Of a DNA stretch of 64,000 bases, positions 1 to 10,295 are shown piece by piece (the first letter of the stretch is position 1; each line of letters begins with the position of its first letter). The position numbers and the translations under genes are program-made. The DNA is from Chondrosia reniformis. Taxonomy: Eukaryota; Porifera; Demospongiae; Chondrillida; Chondrillidae. The stretch is from positions 4,464,001-4,528,000 of the forward strand of contig OX359194.1 in assembly GCA_947172415.1 (NCBI GenBank), in the 5' to 3' direction. The notes beneath the pieces were generated by a model, which worked only from the letters and a program-made list of their open reading frames with translations, did no database searches and was not told the DNA's origin.

Positions 1-1694
1 AACTAATACATACAAGTAGTACCTTCAAATAGTAAATATAACCAGTACTAGTACTTACAATAGTACATACAACTAGTATATATACCTAGAATATTCAACT
101 AGTACATACAACTAGTTACTAGTACATAAACTAGTCCATACAATTATTACACACAACTAATACATACAACTAGTAACTAGTACATGCAACTAGTACATAC
201 AACTAGTACATACAACTAGTTCATACAACTAGTTGCTAGTACATATATACAACTAGTACATACAATTAGTTCATAAAACTAGTTGCTAGTACATATATAC
301 AACTAGTACATACAAGTAGTACTTACAGCTAATACACACAACTAGTACATACAACTAGTAAACACAACTATTACATTCAACTAGTACTACAAATAGTATA
401 ACATAAAACTAGTACTAACTATACAACTAGGACATAGAACTAGTCCATACAACTAGTACATAAAACTATTCCATACACCACGTACATAGAACTAGTACAT
501 ATAATGAGAAGATATAACTAGAACATGCAACTAGTAACTGCAAATAGTAAGTATAACTTATACTAGTAGATACACATAGTACCTACAACTAGTAAATATA
601 ACCAGTACTAGTACTTACAATATTACATACAACTAGTATATATACCTAGAACATACAACTAGTACATACAACTAGTAAATATAACCAGTACTAATACATA
701 CATACAAATAGTACATAACTGACACACACAACTAGTACATACAAATACATACAATTAGTACATAAAACTACTGTATACAACTAGTTCATACAAGTAGTAC
801 CTAGGATTAGTAAATAAAACCAGTACTAGTACAGACATCTGGTACATACAACTACTATATACAACAACTACATACAGCTAGTACACACAACTAGTATATA
901 CAACTAGTACACCCAACTATTACTTTAAACTAGTACTACAAATAGAATATAGAACTAATACATAAAACTAGTACATAAAACTAGTACTAACTACAACTAG
1001 AACATAGAACTAGTAAATAGTACATAAAACAATTCCATACAACTAGCACATACAACTAGTACATATAACAAGCACATATAACTAGTAAATGCAACTAGTA
1101 AATATAACCAGTACTAGTACTTACAATAGTACATACAACTAGTATATATACCTAGTACATACAACTAGTACATACAAATAGTTACTAGTACAAACAACTA
1201 GTAACTACAACTAATACATACAACTAGTATCTAGTACATACAACTAGTACATAGAACTAGCACATACAACTAGTACATAGAACTAGCAAATACAAAAAGT
1301 ACTTCCAAATAGTACATCCAACTAGTACTTGCAACCAGTTACTAGTACATGCAACTAGTACATAAAACTAGTCTTTACAACTTGGATATACAACTAATTA
1401 CCAGTACATACAACTAGTACATACAATTATTACACACTACTTAAACATACAACTAGTTACTAGTACATACAACTAGCACACACAACTAGTTCTTACAACT
1501 AGTCACTAGTACATACAACCACTACATACAACTAGCACATACAACTAGTACCTACAACTAGGAAATATATCCAGTAATAGTACATACAATTAGTCCATTC
1601 AACTATTAAAACTAGTTACCACAACATACAACTAGTACATATAACTAGTTAATTTTACATACAACTATTACATACAATTATTGCATACAACTTA
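1..1694 (+). repeat. 13-bp satellite, + orientation (block F1, part 1)
   Basis: Degenerate tandem array of ACTAGTACATACA, with frequent short spacers such as ACTAGTTACTAGTACAT that add about 7 bp. A recurrent longer landmark reads AAATATAACCAGTACTAGTA (for example near 590-620, 675-695 and 1100-1115). The same landmark occurs reverse-complemented in the next block. ACTAGT is palindromic and carries TAG on both strands. Since 13 is not a multiple of 3, every frame of a perfect array meets a stop once per 39 bp, so the array is non-coding. Confidence 0.95.
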
Positions 1695-1696
1695 TA

Positions 1697-2209
1697 CGGT
1701 ACAAGACAGAAAAAAGTTGACGGAGTATGTGTGTATTACGTATGCGCCTACATGTCTTCCTATGGTTTAACTACGGGCGTAGAATAAATTTCTTACGGTT
1801 ATCACAACGGACATACTAAAGCATTTTTAATCGACAAGTTGTAATAATGAAAGACGTGTTAACGCACTTTTCTTAGGTGTGATATTAGTCAGAATCAAGG
1901 AATAGACCTCATCGAAAACGTCTGAGAATGAGTTTACACAGCACGCTTTAAGCCACGATGATGCAGGAGGACTATGCACTCGTATACTGGTCCATAGAAG
2001 ATAGCGTGAGCCTCAAAAGGATTTGCTAAAGGCGATAAATAGTTAGTGAGTAAGGTGCTTATTCAATCTACGGTAAGTGGTTATATTATGTACATTTATG
2101 TCTACGCCTTATCTACGGGCGTAGATAAAAACGTATACGCTTTTGCTAAGTATCCTATTACGGGTTTATCTACGGGCGTAATACGGCAACATTTTTCTGT
2201 CTTGTACCG
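1697..2209. mobile_element. Non-autonomous TIR transposon (MITE-like), TA target duplication
   Basis: This 513-bp island interrupts the satellite. Its ends are inverted repeats: CGGTACAAGACAGAAAAA at the left and its complement ending CTGTCTTGTACCG at the right. Each end is flanked by TA (1695-1696, 2210-2211). Removing the element and one TA restores the satellite phase (ACAACTTA-TACATACAACT), which supports a true TA duplication as in the Tc1/mariner/IS630 superfamily. No ORF is present. CTACGGGCGTAG occurs inside at 1771-1782 and 2113-2124, with a near copy at 2170-2180. These could be transposase-binding repeats, but that is inference. Confidence 0.8.
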
Positions 2210-2211
2210 TA

Positions 2212-2495
2212 CATACAACTAGTTACTAGTAGATACAACTAGCACATAAAACTAGTATGTACAACAAGGAAATATAATCAGTGCTAATACATACAGTCAG
2301 AACATACAACTAGTACTTACAAATAGTTCATACAACTAGTTACTAGTACATATATACAACTAATACATACAACTAGTCACTAGTACAAAGAACCAGTACA
2401 TACAACTAGCACATACAACTAGTACCTTCAACTAGGAAATATAACCAGTACTAGTACATACAACTAGTATGTACAACTAGTTCATACAACTATTA
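2212..2495 (+). repeat. 13-bp satellite, + orientation (block F1, part 2)
   Basis: Continuation of the same + oriented array after the transposon. It keeps the AAATATAACCAGTACTAG landmark near 2450 and ends abruptly at unique sequence. Confidence 0.93.
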
Positions 2496-3068
2496 ATGGC
2501 AAAGCAAAAGGAATCTAGGTTGTAAATTGAAGGTTGTCAGGGTACTAAATGGGCAGGCTTAACTAACATTTCTGTAAATATATAATTATGTGTAACTCAA
2601 GAAACAAGTAGAAACTGTAAAAAAGGCTTCTATTGCAATAAATACTACTTATCAATCTACAAATTAACAACAAATCCTATGTAAAAAGTGTCTTCTTCAT
2701 AAAGTTAAATTGGCAATTTTGGAAAATAACAGAAACTAAGTTGAACCTCAATAACTCATGTGACGAATGAGCTCGAAGCTTCTAGATTTCATCAGTTATT
2801 ACTTATAATACATCTAATAATTGTATAACGTCATTAAGATAACACTTACCTAACCTTAGAAACGGCTACTTCTCAACAAGAAGGAATCCTTTAACTACTC
2901 GATTCCACAACTACCGGTGTCCATAGCAACGGATGTCGCAATAATTATATATAATGTTACATTCGCAAACTATTAATATTTTAGTTTCTGAGTGTTTTGA
3001 AGGCTATCTTACTTCATTAATTGCTTTTTCAGCATTAATCAAGCACCTCTTGGCCTAAAGAAATTTGT
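2496..3068. other. Anonymous unique island at a satellite strand switch
   Basis: About 570 bp of AT-rich sequence without satellite units. It separates a + array from a - array. I see no ORF of note, no matching terminal inverted repeats and no recognisable family. It may be a relic of ancestral chromosomal DNA or a decayed transposon. Confidence 0.6.
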
Positions 3069-3384
3069 CTAGTGGTATGTACCAGTAACTAGTTGTATTT
3101 ACTAGTATTGGTTTTGTTTATTACTTATAGGTACTGGTTATATGTACTAGTTCTATGTACTAGTTAGAGTACTATTTGTATGTACTTGTTGTATGTAATT
3201 ATATGTACTACTTGTATGTACTAGTTGTGTGTAATTGTTGTATGTTCTAGTTATTTGTACTAGTTGTAGTTACTAGTTGTATCTACTAGTTGAATGTACT
3301 GGTAACTAGATGTTTGTACTAGTTCTATGTAGTAGTTTTATCTACTAGTTGTATTTACTAGTTTTATGTATATATAGTGCATTT
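3069..3384 (-). repeat. 13-bp satellite, - orientation (block R1, first part)
   Basis: Units now read TGTATGTACTAGT on the + strand, the reverse complement of the preceding block. The array stops at the end of a Penelope-like element. Confidence 0.93.
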
Positions 3385-3464
3385 ACCTTTGGGATGGTAC
3401 ATCCTTCGACTTTTGAGCGTTTAAAAACACAGTTAGTTTTTTGATTCTTGGTCAAACGTTTCAA

Positions 3465-3526
3465 CCAGATCATTTTCTCCAAGCAGAGATCACTGCAGTT
3501 ATCTCTGCTTGGAGAAAATGATCTGG
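3465..3526. repeat. Perfect 26-bp inverted repeat at the PLE deletion junction
   Basis: Arms 3465-3490 and 3501-3526 are exact reverse complements around the 10-bp spacer CACTGCAGTT. The right arm is the last surviving RT coding sequence; the left arm is its inverted copy, followed directly by PLE terminal-repeat sequence. This looks like a template-switch or foldback repair scar. Confidence 0.9.
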
Positions 3527-4620
3527 ATACCCATTTTTCTACAGCTTTTATCGATCATCTCACTGAGCCCTTTATATATGGAATAAAGAGTTTGTGTTTA
3601 CACTCATCCTCACTCCCCTTAGTCTGCCTTCTCCTGTTGAGCAGTCTGTGAGCCTCCCGTTTAGGGTATCCATTAGCTTGAAGTACTCCTTCCAGGTGCT
3701 CCTTTTCTTTTTCAAAGCTACTGGAGTTTGGTCCACAAATCTTTTCGGCTCTGTCTTTGAGATACAGTGTGATACCAGGTTTTACCCTAGGGTGGTGATG
3801 AGAGGTAAAGTGAAGGTACCTGTCTGTGTGTGTTGGTTTCCTATACACAAATGTGTCCAAACTTCCCATGCACTTCTTTACTTGCACATCCAGGAAGGGT
3901 AAGGAACCATTGGTCTCCTTCTATATGCGATGTCTTCCATTGAGGAAACTCAAGAAGTCCTCCAGCTGCTCGTCACTATAATTCCAGATGACAAATGTGT
4001 CATCCACATATCTCACACCACAACTTAGGCCTTATCACAGCAGCACGAAGAGCTTCTATTTCGAATTCCTCCCTGAAGATGTTCGCTACCACCAGGGAGA
4101 GAGGAGATCTCATGGCTGCCCCTTCCTTCTGCTCAAAGAACTCATCACTGTACAGGAAGTACATTGTCCTGAGACAGAGTTCTGTAAGATCCGCAATGGT
4201 GGATACATCCAAGGGTGTCCATTGCTCCAAGTTAGGGTCTTGCGTAAGTCATCTCCTGATGATCTGTAGAGATAGATCAATGGGTATTTTGGTAAATAGG
4301 CTCCTTACATCGAAACTGATCAACTTATCTTCGGTGTTCACATCCATTCCCTGATCTTCTTGACAAAGTCATGAGAATCCCGCAAAAAGTTAGAAGTTTT
4401 CCCCATAGCGGTGACAATACCCCTGCCAGGTACCTGGAAAGGTTGTAGGTAGGGGAATTAATGGAGGAAACAATTGGTCTCAAGGGGCCTTGTGGATTTT
4501 TGGTAATCCGTAGAGCTGAGGTGTGGAGCTTTTTTGGTTCTGAACCTTCTTCCTCAAATCAGAGGGGAGTTTGCCTTTTTTCTCAAGTGACCTTAGAACT
4601 TCAGTTACCTTCCGTTCTAT
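3497..4620 (-). pseudogene. Penelope-like reverse transcriptase, frameshifted and truncated
   Basis: Reading leftward on the - strand, the pieces occur in RT order. LYGLPKIHKAP lies at 4515-4483, followed by RPIVSSINSPTYNLSRYLAG in another frame. Motif A, LISFDVRSLFTKIP, lies near 4320-4280. A piece containing FFEQKEGAAM lies in 4230-4000. The catalytic YVDD is at 4010-3999 but out of frame with the piece before it (it follows KLW). Then comes FVIW, a region containing LPFLDVQVKK and FVYRKPTHTDRYLH in 3887-3555, and a thumb-like FIPYIKGLSEMI tail. LPKIHK, a DV motif A and a YVDD in this setting are typical of Penelope-like RTs. I count at least five frame breaks plus an in-frame stop near 3913. 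The N-terminus, the end of the thumb and the endonuclease are missing, so no active protein is possible. Confidence 0.85.
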
Positions 4621-4628
4621 CTTCATTG

Positions 4629-4773
4629 TGGGGTCACCTGAAAAAAGAAAAAGTATACATCTTATATATGTATTATATATCTTATATATAATATATAATG
4701 CATATATCTTATATGTATATTATATATCTTATATATTACATATATATATAGAGTCAAAAATGAGTGATATTTA
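4629..4773 (+). repeat. Tail of a tRNA-like SINE unit (5' truncated)
   Basis: It begins with GGGTCACCTGAAAA, the last bases of the tRNA-like region seen complete at 5232-5322. It continues through the same AT-rich tail (TATACATCTTATATATGTAT and relatives) to GAGTCAAAAATGAGTGATAT. The head of this unit is missing, cut by the PLE fragment. An HP element is inserted at its right end. Confidence 0.7.
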
Positions 4774-5209
4774 AACAAGTATTTCGTGTTTAAAAACTCG
4801 TGGGGCTGCCGCCCCCCGAATCAACTCGAACTACTTGGCCGTATCGTTGGCATTTAATATATATATTCGTAATACTAACGATTGAAGACGCTTAAGTGTC
4901 CTGAACACTATAAATAGCGACAGAAAAGCTTCGTTAACTAAAGCTTCCTGAACGCCGCCATTTGCAAAACGATGTATTGATGTATAAATTAAGTATTATA
5001 AAGTATTATAATAGTTGCGTATATATGAACCTGTATTAAATATATATCGACGTATAAATAAAGTGTTATAACAGTTGCGTATGAACCCGTATTATATATA
5101 TAGATATATATATATATCTATATATATATCTTTCCGTAACATGAAGCCGTACAACGTAATCGGCAAATGAAAACAATATAAGGGGCTGCCTGTGGCAGCC
5201 CCTAAAAAA
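4774..5209 (+). mobile_element. HP element, type A, complete copy
   Basis: This 436-bp element belongs to a family I do not recognise. The left end holds CAAGTATTTCGTGTTTAAAA, then ACTCG, a GC hairpin (GGGGCTGCCGCCCC) and AACTCGAACTACTTGG, giving a nested foldback. The right end is GAAAACAATATAAGG running into the hairpin GGGGCTGCC-TGT-GGCAGCCCC and a short A run. The interior is AT-rich with (TA)n tracts and no ORF. It sits inside a SINE-like tandem: comparison with the uninterrupted joint near 5445-5460 shows it split GTGATATTTAA from GACTTCATT. Type A and type B copies share AACG-CCGCCATTT and AGGAAGCC/GAAGCCGTAC-like blocks, so they are diverged relatives. Confidence 0.72.
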
Positions 5210-5455
5210 GACTTCATTTACAACATATATTGGGTGACCCACATTACGGATGGTGTTACGTATGACATCGTCTGGATACAAGGTACGAGGATGCCCTGGT
5301 TCAATACCAGGCTGGGTCACCTGAAAAAAAGTATACATCTTATATACGTATTATATATCTTATATAATATATATTGTATATATCTTATATTCATATTATA
5401 TATCTTATATATTACATATATATGTAGAGTCAAAAGTGAGTGATATATAAATAGG
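5210..5455 (+). mobile_element. tRNA-like SINE unit, copy 1
   Basis: The head at 5232-5322 can fold as a cloverleaf. GGTGACCCA near its start pairs with TGGGTCACC at its end; CCTGG-TTCAATA-CCAGG forms a T-arm-like hairpin; TCGT/ACGA and TACG/CGTA form the middle arms. GGTTCAATACC (5298-5308) fits the RNA polymerase III B-box consensus GGTTCRANNCC exactly. No good A box was seen, and the outer stem is longer than in a real tRNA. An AT-rich tail follows to GAGTGATATATAAAT. A pol III-derived SINE is the best reading; a structured non-SINE repeat remains possible. Confidence 0.55.
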
Positions 5456-5568
5456 ACTTCATTTACAACATATATTGTGTGACCCAAGTGACCGATGGTG
5501 TTCCGGATGATATCGTCTGAATACAAGGTATGAGGATGCCCTGGTTCAATACCAGGCTGGGTTACCTG
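5456..5568 (+). mobile_element. tRNA-like SINE unit, copy 2 (tail truncated)
   Basis: A tandem second copy starts again at ACTTCATTTACAAC, about 245 bp after the first. Its B-box-like GGTTCAATACC is at 5543-5553. The outer stem is kept with one GU wobble. It is cut after GGGTTACCTGAA by another HP element end. Confidence 0.55.
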
Positions 5569-5673
5569 AAACAAGTAGTTCGAGTTTAAAAACTCGTGGG
5601 GCTGCCGCCCCCGAATTAACTCGAACTACTTGGCCGCATCGTTGGGATTTAATATATATATTCGTAATGCTAA
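5569..5673 (+). mobile_element. HP element, type A, left-end fragment
   Basis: Starts AACAAGTAGTTCGAG and keeps the nested foldback (arms AGTTCGAGTTTA near 5577 and AACTCGAACT near 5617) around GGGGCTGCCGCCCCC. It follows the 4774 copy to TATTCGTAATGCTAA, then diverges into unrelated sequence. The right-end hairpin is absent. Confidence 0.7.
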
Positions 5674-6419
5674 GTGGCTCTTGAGAACTTCCTGAAAATT
5701 ATAAAATGGTATACGTTACTGTACTAGTGTTGTTGTATCCTTGCCTACCTGTAGTTAATCCTTGGGGATGAAAAATTTGCAAGACTGGGGCCCAACGTTT
5801 GGAGGCTGCTACCACCCTTGCTTCAGAACGTTTTTTCTTTCTCCAATAAGGCTACTTAGAGGTTGCTGTTGGTAAACATTCCATAGCATTATTAGACCTG
5901 CTGCTCTCCTGATTGTCCTATAAATTGGCAGAATCCGTGTGGATCGGTAAACGGTCGTCATAGACTCTTCTTTCTTCAGTAATATTTTGATATTCATTGG
6001 ACATATTATACTTTAAAGAGTTGTGTAACCCTTTAAAATATTGATTGCACTGTTAAACAAAGCGTTTTTAGCTTTGGAGGCTTGTGTGCAGCAAAAAAGC
6101 AAGTGTTGGTGGGAGTTGCTTCCATTTATAGAGTTAGCCATGTTTGTGTCCAAGGAAACCCATGAAGCTTGCATGTTACCTAGTTTGTGGTCTAATTAAT
6201 TATGCAAAATTTACACAAGCTACTAATCTGATTGGTTAAAAACGTTTTTATTATAAAATAGTTAATATCTCCTTTTCTGAGTATGATATTAAAATTCCGA
6301 TTACAACAGGTTTGAGCTTGTTAAATGCTCTTTCTTTTGATATAAAGTTATCAAAGCGCTTTAAAAGAATAACACTTTTAAGGAACTTTACATTTCTGCA
6401 ATTTTATGGTGAAATACAC
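5674..6419. other. Anonymous unique island
   Basis: About 745 bp without satellite units. A 62-codon - strand ORF at 5809-5997 has no recognisable motif and is about what chance allows. No terminal inverted repeats or known family were seen. The satellite resumes at about 6420 with the GGTACTAGGTAGGCTATAG landmark. Confidence 0.5.
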
Positions 6420-9400
6420 TATAGGTACTAGGTAGGCTATAGTTGTTTGTACTAGTTCTTTGTACTAGTTATATATATTAGTTGTGTGGACTAGTAGTAC
6501 GTATTACTTGTATGTAGTAGATGTGTGAACTAGTTTGATGTACTAGTTGTATGCACTAATTGTAAGTTCATGTTAAATGAACCAGTTAAATGTAATTGTA
6601 CCTGTTATATTTCCTAATTGCAGCTACTAGGTGTATGTACTAGTTGTATGTACTAGTTGTTTGTACTATTTGTATGTACTATTTGTATGTAGTAGTTTTA
6701 TGTACTAATTGTATCTACAAGTTGTATCTACTAGGTATATACTAATTGTATGGACCAGTTGTATGTACTATATAGTTGTATGGGTAACTACTAGTACTAC
6801 ACACTAGTTGTAGTATTAGTTCCAAGTACTTGTTGTATGTATTAGTTGTATGTACTAGTTGTATGTAGTAGTTTTATGTGCTAGTTCTATGTACTAGTTG
6901 CAAAAGTTTTATGTACTAGTTGTAATGACTAGTTGTTTGTACTAGTTGTATGTACTAATTTTATGTATTAGTACTGGTTATATTTCCTAGTTGTAGGTAC
7001 TAGCGTATGTGCTAGTTGTATGTACTAGTTGTATGTACTAGCTTTATGTACCAGTTCTATATACTCTTTGTAGTACTAGTTTAATGTAATAGTTGTGTGT
7101 ACTAGTTGTATGTCCTAGTTGTGTGTTATAGCTGTAAGTACTACTTGTATGAACTAGTTGTATGTACTAGTTGTATGTATTAGTTGTATGTACCAGGTGT
7201 GAGTACTAGTACTAGTTTTATTCACTAGTTGCAGGTAGAACTTTTATGTCCTAATTGTATATATTTATATGTACTAGTTTAATGTACTAGTTGGGTGTAC
7301 TAGTTGTCAGTAGTACTTGAATGTACTAGTTGAATGTACTAGTTGTATGTATATACTAGTTTTATGTACTAGTTCTATGCCTTAGTGGTAGTACTAGTTT
7401 AATGTACTAGATGTGTGTACTAGTTGTAAGTAGTACTTGAATGTACTAGTTGAATGTGCTTGTTGTATGTACTAGTTGCATGTACTCATTTTATGTACTA
7501 GTTGTATGTACTAGTTATGTACTAGTTGTATGTACTAGTTGTAGGAACTATTTATATGTACTATATAGTTATTTTTGTATGTATTAGTTGTATGGTCTAG
7601 TGTTATGTAATTGTTCTATGTACTAGTTCTATGTACTAGTAGTATGTACTAGTAACTAATTGTATATACTAGTTGTTAGTACTAACTATAGATACTCGTT
7701 GTATGTACTTGTACCAAATTGTATGTATCAGTTGTCTGTACAAGTTGTATGTACTAGTTGTATGTACAAGAACTGGTTACATTTAGTAGTTGTAGGTGCT
7801 AGTTGAATGTACAAGTACAAGTTATATTTACTATTGAAATGGACTAGTTGTATGTACTGGTTATATGTACTGGTTTAATGTACTAGCTGGGTGTACTAGT
7901 TATAAGTAGTACCTGAATGTACTAGTTGAATGTACTAGTTGTATGTACTAGTTGTATGTCTTCGTTGTATGTATTCATTGTATGTACTAGTTGTATGTAC
8001 TAGTTATTTTGTATGTGCTAGTTATATGTGGTAGTTGTGTGTTCTAGTATATGTACTACTTGTATGTACTAGCTATATATACTAGTTGTAGGTACTAGTA
8101 ACAAATTGTGTGTACTAGTTGTTTGTACTGGTTACATTAACTGGATGCAGGTACTAGTTAAATGTACTAGTTGTATCTAGTACTAGTTGTATTTATTAGC
8201 TGTATGTACTAGTTGTATGGATATACTAGTTTTATGTACTAGTTCTATGTATTAGTTGTAGTCCTAGTTTAACGTACTAGTTGTGTGTACTAGTTTTAAG
8301 TACTACTTAAATGTACTAGTTGTATGTACTAGTTTTATATACTAGTTGTATATACTAGTTTTATGTACTAGTTGAATATACTTATTGTATGAACTAGTTG
8401 TGTGTACTAGGGGTATTTACTAGTCGTACACAGTTGTATGTAGTAGTTTTAAGAACTAAGTTTATGTACTAGCGTTATGACTCGTAATATATATTAGTTA
8501 TGTACTAGTTTTTGTGTATGTGCTAGTTATATGTGGTAGTTGTGTGTTCTATTTATATGTACTAGTTGTGTGTACTAGGTGTATATACTAGTTGCTTTTA
8601 CTAGGTGTATGTATTAGTTGTTTGTAATTGTTGTGTGTACTAGTTTTAAATACAGATTTTAGTTACTAGTTGAATGTACTAGTTGTAGGGACTAGTTGTA
8701 TGTACTTGTTGATTGTACTAGTTATATATACTAATTGTATGTACTGGTAACAAATTGTATGTACTAGTTTAATGTTCAAGTATTATGATCTAGTTGTATG
8801 TACTAGTACTGGCTTCATTTACTAGTTGTAGGTACTAGTTGAATGTACTAGTACAAGTTATATTTACTATTTTTAGGTACTAGTTGGAGGTACCAGGTAT
8901 ATGTACTAGTTATATGTACTAGTTGTATGTACTATTTATATGTACTAGTGATATGTGTATATATTAAGTATATGTACTAGTTGTATGTACTAGTTATATG
9001 TTCCAGTTGTATTTATTAGCTCTACGTACTATATAGTTGTAGGTTCTAGAACTAGCAATACTAGGTAAGTAAGAGTTGTATGTACTAGTTGTTTGTAATA
9101 GTTGTATGTACTAGTTATATGTACTAGTTGTGTGTACTAGTTGTAAGGACTACTTGTTTGTACTAGTTGCATATACAAGGTTTATGTACTAGTTGTATGT
9201 ACTAATGGTATGTAGCAGTTTTCTGTACTAGTTGTATGTACTAGTTGTATATGCTAGTAATCTACTATATACTATTGCCAGGGTTAGGGTTAGAGTTAGG
9301 CACATTCTAGTTTTATGGAATCGTTTATGCACTAGTTCTATGCCCTAGTTGTAGAACTAGTTGTATGTACTAATTATATGTACTAGTTGTATGTACTAGT

Positions 9401-9700
9401 TGTATGTACTAGTTGTTTGTACTAGTCGTATGTACTAGTTGTTAGATCTAGTTGTATGTACTAATTATATGTATTAGTAATAGGTGTATGTTCTAGTTAT
9501 ATGCGGTAGTTGTATGTTCTAGTTGTATGTACTAATTGTATGTACTACTTCTATTTACAAGTTTGCATGTACTTGTAACTGGGTGTGTGTACTAGTTGTA
9601 TGTACTAGTTGAATGTACGATTAACTAGTTGTATGTAGTAGTCTTATGTACTAGTAACCAATTGTATGTATTAGTAGTATTTACTAGTTGCATGTAGTCA
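6420..9700 (-). repeat. 13-bp satellite, - orientation
   Basis: Long degenerate array of TGTATGTACTAGT units. Landmarks include GTACTGGTTATATTT (near 6970) and TAGTTGTAGGTTCTAGAACT (near 9035), which are reverse complements of landmarks in the + blocks. A TTATGGAATCGTTTATG variant occurs at 9313. No gene is present. Confidence 0.95.
9279..9300 (+). repeat. Short telomere-like tract inside the satellite
   Basis: CAGGGTTAGGGTTAGAGTTA contains about three TTAGGG-type units, one with an A for G change. TTAGGG is the usual metazoan telomere repeat. With so few units it may be chance, a repair scar or a retroelement tail. Confidence 0.45.
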
Positions 9701-9775
9701 TCTTTGTAAAGGTTCATCTTTCGACTTTGGGAGCGTCAAGAGAAGCAGTTATTTTCGTTTCTTCTTTCTGCCAAA

Positions 9776-9802
9776 CGTTTTGACCCTGGGGGTCTTCTTC
9801 AG
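9776..9802 (-). ncRNA. Hammerhead-like motif, PLE terminal repeat (degraded)
   Basis: On the - strand: CTGAAGA (fits CUGANGA), then A, helix II GACCCCCAGGGTC, then AAAAC where GAAAC is expected, then GTTT. Hammerhead motifs are established components of PLE terminal repeats. The core G to A change suggests it is inactive. Confidence 0.45.
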
Positions 9803-9833
9803 TGACTGATGTTAGTCTTCAAGGTGTCTTCAT

Positions 9834-10218
9834 TTATAGGCATCTTTTACTGCCATTTGCGATTACCTCATCAGTGATGTCATTGGTTACCTCATTTTCG
9901 GAGGAAGGAGAAGTGAAAGGAGTATTCATAAAAGAGGGTTTCCAACCATTTTTCAATACAATTCCTTTATCAAAGTTCATTCTCACCTGACATTGTTGGA
10001 TCTTCAGGGCTTCCTTAATTCTTCTTCTATACCAGTTCTCTTCCCTCTCCACCACTCTGGTTGGCTCCACTCAATTGGATGGCCAGTTTTAGGGAGTGAA
10101 CAGCTAAGCCATTGTTCACATCCCCCATCCTGACTTTCAGTGTTCTTCCTGTTTCTCCAGTGTACACTGCAGGGCAACTAGAACTGGGGATGTGGTAAAC
10201 GACACCTTTTATATCCAT
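9834..10218 (-). pseudogene. PLE GIY-YIG endonuclease remnant
   Basis: The first piece (10218-10030) contains KGVVYHIPSSSCPAVYTGET and GRTLK; VVY and YTG correspond to the GIY and YIG strands. About nine residues present in the copy at 15495-15932 (around ERLAEHK) are deleted after GRTLK, removing part of the catalytic helix. A frameshift near 10070 moves the rest (RRRIKEALKIQQCQVRMNFD, then KGIVL) into another frame. The two Cys positions of the IPC..C motif are partly lost (SSSC). It ends at 9834, just before the terminal repeat, as expected for a PLE C-terminus. Broken gene, not expressed as a working enzyme. Confidence 0.8.
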
Positions 10219-10267
10219 GATATTGTTTAGGCCTAGAGAGGATACTCCTCAGTGATCTCTGCTTTGT

Positions 10268-10295
10268 GAAGATGAAGACCCTCAGGGTCGAAACG
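10268..10295 (+). ncRNA. Hammerhead-like motif, inverted PLE end (degraded)
   Basis: GATGA, A, a perfect 5-bp helix II (GACCC-TCA-GGGTC) and the canonical GAAAC followed by GTTT. The first two core bases (CT of CTGATGA) are replaced by AA. It is the inverted partner of the motif at 9776-9802: the two copies have lost different core positions. Confidence 0.4.

Larger units (their letters stand above)
3385..4628 (-). mobile_element. Penelope-like element fragment 1 (RT part, endonuclease deleted)
   Basis: The left border (near 3390) carries GGGATGGTACATCCTTCGAC, also found at both ends of the PLE at 15353-17224, so it is a PLE terminal repeat. The coding direction is -, so the element's 3' end lies on the left. 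Reverse-transcriptase coding sequence fills 3497-4620. The GIY-YIG endonuclease expected between the RT and the terminal repeat is missing: the RT coding region runs into a perfect 26-bp palindrome (3465-3526) and then straight into terminal-repeat sequence. The right border abuts the AT-rich tail of a SINE-like repeat. The element is dead. Confidence 0.82.

Noticed and set aside
1..2495. CRISPR array (short regular repeats)
   Set aside because: The repeats are contiguous 13-mers without unique spacers, in a eukaryotic setting; this is a satellite.
3448..3902. + strand frames over the PLE (3448-3651, 3594-3902, 3988-4354)
   Set aside because: They are antisense shadows of the - strand reverse transcriptase, which has recognisable motifs.
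4774..5209. Helitron assignment for HP elements
   Set aside because: A right-end hairpin and insertion next to A fit loosely, but the TC start and CTRR end are absent and the left nested foldback is not a Helitron feature.
5232..5322. Functional tRNA gene
   Set aside because: An exact B box, but the outer stem is too long, extra bases separate the T arm from the acceptor, no clear anticodon loop, and the unit is repeated with an AT-rich tail. SINE-like is the better call.
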